Assembly: GCA_001557505.1 (NCBI GenBank)
Contig: LSAX01000009.1
Span: 1,736,001-1,800,000, forward strand
DNA length: 64,000 nucleotides
Source of the DNA: Reticulascus tulasneorum
Lineage: Eukaryota > Ascomycota > Sordariomycetes > Glomerellales > Reticulascaceae
Direction: 5' to 3'
The notes below the pieces were generated by a model that searched no databases, was not told the origin of the DNA, and saw only the letters and a program-made list of their open reading frames with translations. The stretch's first letter is position 1, and each line of letters starts with the position of its first letter. Made by a program: the position numbers and the translations under genes. This document shows positions 56,301 through 64,000 of the stretch, one piece after another.

Positions 56301-59300
56301 TAAACCATAAGATTAAGCTGGAAAGTGAAAATATTATAAATTATTATTTACTTTATAACTAATTATTAACTAAATTAGAGATAATTAAGTAATATTTACT
56401 TAATAACTTTAAGAAAAAGTTTATAAAAATAAATAATATATTATATACTTTTTCTACCTTTTTTATATAAAAAAAAGATGGAAGTTTATATTTTTATATT
56501 GATTTCTAAAAGCTAAACATGTTTATTAGAAAAGACTAATATTTATTATTATTAATTAAAGAAATCTTAGCTTAGCTAACTATAGCGAAAGTGTTTATTA
56601 AGCTAGATATATAATAGATATTTTATAAGATTAAGATATTTTTAAAATTAGAAGATCTTATAACCTTTTATACATAATATAAAGTATATAAATATTAAGT
56701 ATTACTATTTAAGCTTTATAATAGTTTATCTATATATTAATATTATATAAATAAAGTATTATTTAATTACCTAGATATCTTTTATATTATATATATAAAC
56801 GATATTTTAATCTTCTTAGACGACCTATTAAAATATAAGATATATATTTAGAAAGTTTTATAATATTTTTAAGAAGTAGGCTTATAAACGGATATTAAGA
56901 AATATGAATTTAATATGATTATTATTAAATTCTTAAAGTTTATCATCTTTATAAACGACCTGGCAGTAGACCTTAAGAAGGTCGCTGTTATGGCTTACTG
57001 GTAAAAGTTTATAATTATTAAAAAAATATAGTTATTTTTAAGGTTTTATAATTTTTATTAATAATTTATTAAGAAATTTAGAATTATTATTTACTTATTA
57101 AATATTCTTATAAAAAAAAGCGCCTATTTTAAGTTTAACGATAAATGTTAAAAGATATTTAAATATTTAAAATATATATTAACCTATATATCTATATTAT
57201 AATATTATAACCTAGCTAAGCCTTCTTATATTAAGACTAACGTTTTTAATATCATTATCGTTAAAATATTTCTTTAATAATAAGTTAATAATATATAATA
57301 TCTAATTACTTATTTCTTAAAGATGATATTATTTACTAAAATGAACTACAAGATCTACGATAAAGAATTTTTAACGTTAATCTAAACGTTAGAAAAATAA
57401 TAATCTAAATTAGAAAGTTTATAAAATAAGTTTGATATAATTACTAATTACTAAGCTTTTTAATATTTTATAATTAAGTATTTATTAATAAAACGTTAAA
57501 TATATTAAACTAGGTTTTTATTTTAGTTTAACTTTTAAATCTATTATTATCTAAGTAAAGAGAACATCTTAACTAATGTTTTTTCTTATAAAGCTAAAGA
57601 TATAAAGACTTAGAAAATATTAAAAGATCTTAATTATAATATTATAATATTATTAAGCAATAAGTAGAACGTGGAGGTTTAAACTAATATTAGATTGTTT
57701 AATAGATTTGATAGTGGTATAGATATCTTTTCTAGCTATTAACTAATTAATTAGATTTTTTAATATAATTATAAAAGTGTTATCTCGCTAACATCGTTTT
57801 ATAAGTTAATATAATAAAGTAGCTTAATATAATAAAACGAGAAAGATAGTCTTTTATTAGAATAAAGATATTTAATAATATTATTAAAAAAAAAACCTCT
57901 AAATATATCTAATCTATGAGGTTTATTAATAAAAGGTTATAATATACTTAAATAAAGGTAAAATATAAAAGCTTCTTAAGTAACGTTATTATTAACTTAA
58001 GTTAGACGTTAATATAGACTAATATATTGTTAACTATTATATATATTATTAATCTTAATATCTTTAAGACTTACTTTTAAAATTATTATACTTTTTAAAG
58101 ATATTTATATACTTTTAATAATATATTATAATAGATTTTATAATGATGTTTTTAGACTAATATAGATATGACGTGGTCTACGTTATGATCAATTATCTAA
58201 GAAAACGAACATATTTATTATCTTATTATAAGATAACTATAGCTAAAAAGATAGCCTAACTTTATTATATCTATATTTAGAAGATATATAATATCTTAAA
58301 GTCGATTATCTTAGACTATGGCTTTTAGTTTATATCTTTTTTTTGGAAAGAATTTTATATTATTTTAAAAGTATAATAATAATTATCTATTATTTATTAT
58401 TTTTAAACTAACAGATAGATAAAGATTATAAACTAATATTTAATATAATAGCTAAAGCTTTTTATTAACTATTTCTAAGATAATTAGTTAAAGTTATTAT
58501 TAATTATAGATATAACGTAAACGGCCTTATTATATAATTTTATTAGATTATCTTCTTTTATAGTAGAATTTGGCTAAGAACCTTATATAAGCTTTAATTA
58601 AGAATAATATTCTACAATATTTAGAAATAATATTAATAAGTTTAACCATTAAAAAGCTTAAAACTTTGTTTAATATATCTTATAAATATAAAAAATTATA
58701 TAAGGTAATATAATAAAAGTTTAAATATATTAAAAAAGATATATTAACCATTAACGTTAGCTAATAGACTTTGATATAAGAGATCTCGTTTTTATAGATA
58801 AGATTAACTAAAGGAATAATAAACTAAATATTAAAATAGATTTATAATAAAATAACTTATAGAAAATCGTTAATAAGTATAATAACACCTTCTATATAGA
58901 ATTACCTAATTTTATCAGGATATACCTAATATTTTACTTAGACTAACTTTATAAGGCTTAGATAGACCTTTTGCTAAACTAACATAATAAACCTCCGCTC
59001 TTAGAGTAATATAAAGATATCCTTAAGTTCTATATAGAAATAATATTTATATCATAGATCTATAAAAGTAAGTTATAATATATAATTAACTAGGCTAAAT
59101 ATAACGATAACCTTAATTAATATAATATAGAAAGCTTTAAACATACTTTATATAAGCTAAGATAATATTATAACTTATACCTAATAAAGCTAAACTTATT
59201 AATATAGCTAACTAAATAGCTTATAATATATGAAAACGATATAAAGCCTACTATATACGATGATAATAACTTAGCAGCCGGGGTAGACGATGTTAGTAGA

Positions 59301-59533
59301 CCATAACCGGCGTAGGATATACTACTAACAGCTAAAAGGCCCTAGGGAAGACTATACAAGTCGCCGACGTGATCTTTGTTAATTATAGATATACATACAA
59401 GATTTCAAAGACCTCTGTCCCCTAATTACTTCGCCCGTATTATTTAATTTTCCGACAAAAAATACATAAGGTAGTAAGCGGGGATTTGCTTAAGGCACGC
59501 GGACGTGGCCTTATTAGCGACGGGAGGGTAATA
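53305..59533 (+). mobile_element. internal region of retroelement copy 2
   Basis: About 6.2 kb, colinear with copy 1. The reverse-transcriptase motif has become YIND by a G-to-A change. The last 300 or so bases (from about 59250) regain normal G+C and show an intact-looking stretch (ENDIKPTIYDD, AAGVDDVSRP). A purine tract GGGAGGG at 59522-59528 just before LTR 3 is the likely polypurine primer site. Confidence 0.85.
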
Positions 59534-59745
59534 TGACGGAACGGGTCAGGCGTTGCCGGTTGTTGCCAGCTGTCACCAGCTGCCGGGGGGAGTTAGGTGC
59601 GGGGTCACGTGACCGCTGCAGAGTTTTCTCTTCTGCTCGCAGCGGCAGCTGCAAGCTATTTTCTCTTTTTCTTCTTCACCTTGATGTTCAGTAGAATAGC
59701 TAGCAAAATCAACGGCATCACAAGCCTTCTGTTCAGCCTGTTACA
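59534..59745 (+). repeat. LTR 3 (3' outer LTR), 212 bp, almost unmutated
   Basis: It begins TGACGGAACGGG and ends CTGTTACA, the canonical TG..CA ends, and is G+C-rich throughout. It is the best available approximation to the ancestral LTR. The following TTACTA (59746-59751) matches the six bases before LTR 1. Confidence 0.9.
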
Positions 59746-62700
59746 TTACTATTGTTATATACTATTCTTCTCTACGCCTTAGAGGCCTGTTGTCTGTTAT
59801 CTACTATGGAGCACGTTCTCTGTGCTTTCTCACGTGTGGATACGGTAGATCCAATAGCAGGCTATGAACCAGAATCTGTTTTTTCGCGCTTCTTAAAATG
59901 AAGTAATAATTTCCTGGAACAAATGGGTCGCGGAAATCCAACTCGTGGTCTTGCTGGACAGATGTCTAACGGTGCCCGAAGAATTGAGAACTTGGCTCCA
60001 GTTCCACGTTAGGTTCAAGCTTATCCTTAAGACCTTTGCAGCGCCACAGATATATTTCAGGTGTATATAGGCACTTTAGATAAGCATTAAGTGCTGCAAG
60101 TAGGTAATCATCATTGCCCTCGTGCTACTTCCGTACATCGCAACTGTCGCAGCAAACTTTAACCGAATGTCGCCGGACCCGGCCAGCGACTGCTCTCGGG
60201 GCCAGCTTTTCGCCGGCTTCGCGTGCCCGCGACAAAGTGGCTATTGTTTCGGCGAGTGCTATGCCGGAGGTTGTTATCCCTCGCTCACTAGTGCGTAAAT
60301 ATCGGGCAGCGCCAACCGGGGGCTGCTGTCCGCTTGACGACTAACAGCTAATTAGCGATAGGCACATCATGGATTCCCATTTCAATAGCTCGTAACTAAG
60401 GTAGGCAGGGTGACCATCCGCCGATCCCTGAGACCTAAGCTATTTACGATAATGGCCCTTGACCGTCGGTCTACGATAACAATAACGAGGACGACGAATA
60501 TTACCAACCAAGTAGTATATGCCGGACGAGGGCGCAGGCGGCAAGTGTGGTTGTGTGAAAAACAGGCACGACCCCAGGTCCTATGCACAACGAGACTACC
60601 GTGCCGTTTGCCATATGGCAGAGGGGAAGTAACACCTGGAAGCGCAAAATGCTATCAAACACTGCACGGAGTGAGGGGGCGAGAGATCAGCAGGTTGACG
60701 TGCCATTAAGGTACATCGGCAGTGTCCTTTTGGTTGGTTTCATCTTCGCCCCTCTAATCGAATAATTATTTTCTTATTTCTATCTTGCAGATCATTAATG
60801 AATCTCCTGCATCTCCTCGCCCTTCGCCGGTTCCCAACCTTTGTGCTTCCCCGTACCTGTGGCTTCTCATTCCTTGATTTGCCTCCGTCCTTTGTTGCAG
60901 GCTTCATTTTGCTTGGTCGTCCTTAGGCATCAAATATGTCCTTGCACTTCGGTCGCCCGAATCCTTATGATCGAGCAATCTTCTACTACGTTGTACCGAC
61001 TCAAAGTATGGATCCTCATTTCGCAGCTGGCCGGCCTTGATTGGCCACAGCGTCGGCCAGGGTAAATCCTTTTGGCGGACGGAAACACCTTCTAGAAAAT
61101 TTCTAGCCCCGGGTGTCTTCTCTCCATCAGCCTAGCGCTGTTCGACCCTCCATTCGCCGAGCATCCGGTCGCACTCGCTCCACTGCCCAGGTTGTGCCCC
61201 CCCGTTTATTGACACTGCCAGAGGAGCATGAAATGACGCAGGAACCCCCTGTCAGAGCTGCATCAGACCACCATCGATGGTTTGGCTGGCTGACTAGGTC
61301 TCAAGCGGGTTTACTGACCGCTCAATGTTTCTTCAGCTCTCGATGGTCAGGTCTCCTTGAGTGTGGTGGTCTGTTTCAACTTCATGCTGGCTCTTCCGGC
61401 CTGAGGTGGACTCTGCCATTGGTTGCGTCTTTGAGTCATTTTCTTCGACACCCACTTCTTCATGAAGTATGATAGGGATTTGCTCTGAGTTGCGACTTTT
61501 AAATTACCTCCACGACGACCTAGACAGGTCGATTTCAACCCACACGAAACACGGATGATATGCGAGGAAACCAGTGGCCCATGTTATTCCCTCGGGCACC
61601 TGCAAGTTGTCAAGCGAATGGGAGCGAGAAAAAATGACCAGGGCGTACTCTCTGGTCAAAGGTGAAAGTTCTTCTGTGGATTACCCCTGATTTTAAAACT
61701 CGTCGACGACAGTTTGGCAGAAAATACTGTGACATTGAGTATCTGGAAACTCCAAAATGATCTCACCAACGCAGCCTCGAGGATAGGCGTCCCAAGAAGG
61801 AGGGTAGACTGCTGTCTGACCACCCCTTGCGATCCATTCATTGCGATGTGATGGCACTGGAATCAAGCCCCTGGTTAGGGACCTGGTTGTGAGAGAAACT
61901 GATACATGAGGTGAGCATATTCGGGACTCGAGGCCGTTTTGCCAGAGCTAAGCTCCCTAAGTTGCTGGCTAATTGATGGACATCTTGCGGCTCGCTGTCG
62001 TCCATAACGACCGAGATATGGGAGAAGTGATTCCCGCATTGGTACCTTGTATAGGTCCTGGTGCCAGCTATAATGATGTCTTGGGGGTGCTTGCCATATG
62101 GTGATGCTCAAAACGTAGATTCAACGAGGCGATCGTAACTACGTAACTTCCGTAGACGTAAGGCATCATGGCTCCTCTGGCGCAGTGGTCTTTTGCTCCG
62201 ATACTGCCTGCATTTTCTACCACAGCCTCCCGAATGTCCAGCTGTGGAATGTTGGCAATGGCGTCAACATCGAGTACCAGATCGGAGTTTCGTGGCCGTT
62301 TGAATGGGGCCCTCAAGAGGTCAACGATGCAGCTCTTGCCATGTTGGTTGGACCTGGAGACGATTAACCTCAAAGCCAGCTGGCTAACCTGAGGTTGGGT
62401 ATGTCCTGCATGGCAACACCCTGGGCATGACGGCTACAGAGGCGGTTTAAACGTCGCAAACCCGTCGACAGCGCCCAGCTCGACTCCATTGTCGTTACCA
62501 TCGGCTATCCTTTGATCGACTCGATTTACAGCCTGCAACGAACGTTCCTGCTTCCGTCCACCTCTGCCTGTAATCACTTTTGGGCCTGCTGGGAGGTGGG
62601 AATGAGGTTGCGCCCATCACATCCTAAAACAGCGAAATGCACAAGAGGTGACGAAACGCACTGCAAATCCTTGATCCGACTCATCGGTTCCTTCCGCCGG

Positions 62701-64000
62701 CGGCCTATAACTATCATTGGATGTAGCGGCTTAATTACCCTTCGCCTAGCCTTTCCCTCTGAAGCGAGCATTGCCTACTGTAGAAACGAACAAGGATGGT
62801 GATTGAACGGGGGGAAGAGGGAGGGGGACCAATGGGCTGCCACACAGCAAACCGTCACATTCCAGTTGCAGCTTTCTCCTCGGAGATGCAAAAATCGAGT
62901 TCCAAGGATCTGAGGCACCTCATCACCCCCGACCATGTTGCCCGTGCGGTGCAGGGATCATCGCCTAGTCTTTACTCGGTACTAACTTAACTTAGTCAGT
63001 ACGGCGTAGTGGAGAGGTAGCATTCATCATCCACTAATTACCTAGTCGGGTGCAGTGAGGATGATACTCAGTAATACAGTGGCACGGAGGGCAATTATGG
63101 CGCCGGCCTGGACGGGTGGAAACCTACAGTACGGTGGCTTTTTAGTGGACTTGCTTTAACGTCGCCGCCTGAGGTCGACATGGCAGCTTGAGGCAGGTGG
63201 TAGGTGCCACGGCAGTTCGGGCTCTAAGCTGCAGACTTTTTTCGAGGTCGGGGTTCTGATCGCCGTCTGGACCTGTCTGTGTCGGTACTTTCTTTGGCTG
63301 GCACGCTGGATGGCATGTCTGATGCGAACAACCCGGCACTGCCGCCCTGCAATTCGTGATCTGCTTTTTCCGTTCCCCTGGCGCTGTTTAATGGTTTGAT
63401 GATCAGACCGGTGGGGCGGATTTGATGGGGAGGAGCGACCGGGGTCTTCGAGCCCTATTCTACTACTACTACGTAGTACGACGTCGCACTACGCCTTGGT
63501 GTGAAGTCCTAGAGTGTGGTACTAGTTGACGACGAATAAAGCGCTTGAGCTGGAGAATAGTAGCTTGCATTACATCAAGCACCGTATACGGAGATGTAGC
63601 GCCCAAGCCAGGTGGTCGCTTGCAGGCCTTCTCAGCCCTGCTTCTACTTTTGATTTGGCTTCGCAATCAACTAAAGTTAGATGGATGTCAAAAAAGCAAT
63701 CTAGGCTGCCCCTGTCCCTACTCCAGACTATGTATAGTATACTACGTGTAGCAGATCCAGGCACCAACTGGTCCTTGCCAGACGGGGAAATGACCACCTG
63801 AAGATCTACGATCATCAGGCGAAGAAGGATACGCCTCATCATTTCAAACTTTGCGACGATTGAGCGGGATGCAAACTCTTAGCATTGCCAGTTCGATGGT
63901 ACAAGCACCAAAAGTACTCCTCGAAAGTCGCCATGGCAAACCTGGCAAAAGCTGCCACAGTGCATGGAGGGGTGTGGAAGAGGGGGGGTAGCTGTTCATG
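59746..64000. other. gene-poor right end
   Basis: Composition is normal again. No open frame shows a recognisable domain, signal peptide or consistent exon structure. The longest frames (about 100-120 codons near 61113-61472 and 62068-62373) look like chance or relic sequence. On the plus strand at about 62180-62370 a short stretch (QIGVSWPFEWGPQEVND) looks protein-like and may be a fragment of a decayed gene. The window ends inside this region. Confidence 0.4.

Larger units (their letters stand above)
46654..59745 (+). mobile_element. two tandem Ty3/gypsy (chromodomain-type) retrotransposons sharing the middle LTR, RIP-mutated
   Basis: The layout is LTR-internal-LTR-internal-LTR with a repeat period of about 6.44 kb. 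Although no open frame of 60 codons survives, plus-strand conceptual reading keeps domain order. A zinc-knuckle-like region lies near 48635. Reverse transcriptase has YIDDILIF at 50353-50376, and its copy at 56792-56815 reads YINDILIF. Then come RNase H and an integrase core with a DRGxQF-type motif near 51870 and 58310. A chromodomain-like region is near 52570-52690 and 59030-59150. RT before integrase is the Ty3/gypsy order; an integrase-linked chromodomain marks chromoviruses, which target heterochromatin (established). C and G are nearly absent except at the extreme ends. A shared TTACTA repeat flanks the whole array. Both copies are dead. Confidence 0.9.

Noticed and set aside
59597..59782. 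61-codon hydrophobic open frame at the end of the retroelement array
   Set aside because: It lies almost wholly within LTR 3 and is a by-product of the unmutated LTR sequence.
61113..62373. Several 60-120 codon frames on both strands, including a protein-like piece near 62180-62370
   Set aside because: No consistent exon chain, signal peptide or known domain; at most a relic fragment.

Overview
The window is nuclear DNA of a filamentous ascomycete, most likely a Sordariomycete (inference). The signs are many short spliceosomal introns with GT..AG ends and stable reading phase, fungal family members (an Afi1/SPA protein, Mediator subunit 10, a HET-domain protein, LysM/WSC proteins, a killer-toxin-like chitinase), and a 13-kb retrotransposon block reduced to A+T by repeat-induced point mutation (RIP). 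Exon junctions below were read by eye from splice sites and checked for phase; no alignment or search was run.

Left part, about 1-20.6 kb, is ordinary gene-dense sequence. It holds a small cysteine-rich secreted protein (572-1070), S-formylglutathione hydrolase (1580-2550), an Afi1-type polarity protein (5481-2845, minus), a myosin regulatory light chain-like EF-hand protein (6748-7638), a TPR/J-domain co-chaperone (9547-11704), Mediator subunit 10 (13188-12576, minus), a small protein with a hydrophobic C-terminus (14671-15066), a LIM-type zinc-finger gene interrupted by one in-frame stop (17261-15695, minus), and a large disordered protein with repeated CDK-type sites (about 20427-17992, minus).

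Middle part, about 21.5-37.2 kb, is the biological highlight: three large secreted multidomain genes for binding and cutting fungal-type cell wall. They are a three-LysM/three-WSC protein (23499-21557, minus), a 1426-residue hevein-GH18 chitinase of the killer-toxin alpha/beta type with a long C-terminal extension (31132-26565, minus), and, facing it across an 885-bp intergenic region, a 1613-residue GH55 beta-1,3-glucanase-like protein carrying three LysM and two WSC domains (32018-37192, plus). Chitin and beta-1,3-glucan binding and hydrolysis are thus encoded side by side. The chitinase tail beyond an acidic linker may be a toxin or delivery domain (inference). Two hypothetical ORFs near 25-26 kb lie inside the cluster and a HET-domain gene follows it (39809-37410, minus).

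Right part, about 39.8-64 kb, is accessory and decaying. It holds a broken beta-lactamase-like gene (about 40.33-41.27 kb), a secreted protein with Hsp70/actin-like ATPase features (42707-41439, minus), a long single-frame pseudogene of unknown family with about eight nonsense codons and a frameshift (45657-43496, minus), and two tandem chromodomain-type Ty3/gypsy elements sharing their middle LTR (46654-59745). The three LTRs are each 212 bp and the array is bounded by a TTACTA direct repeat. RIP has erased the coding capacity of both elements but left the outermost ends nearly untouched. From 59.75 kb to the end I see no supportable gene.
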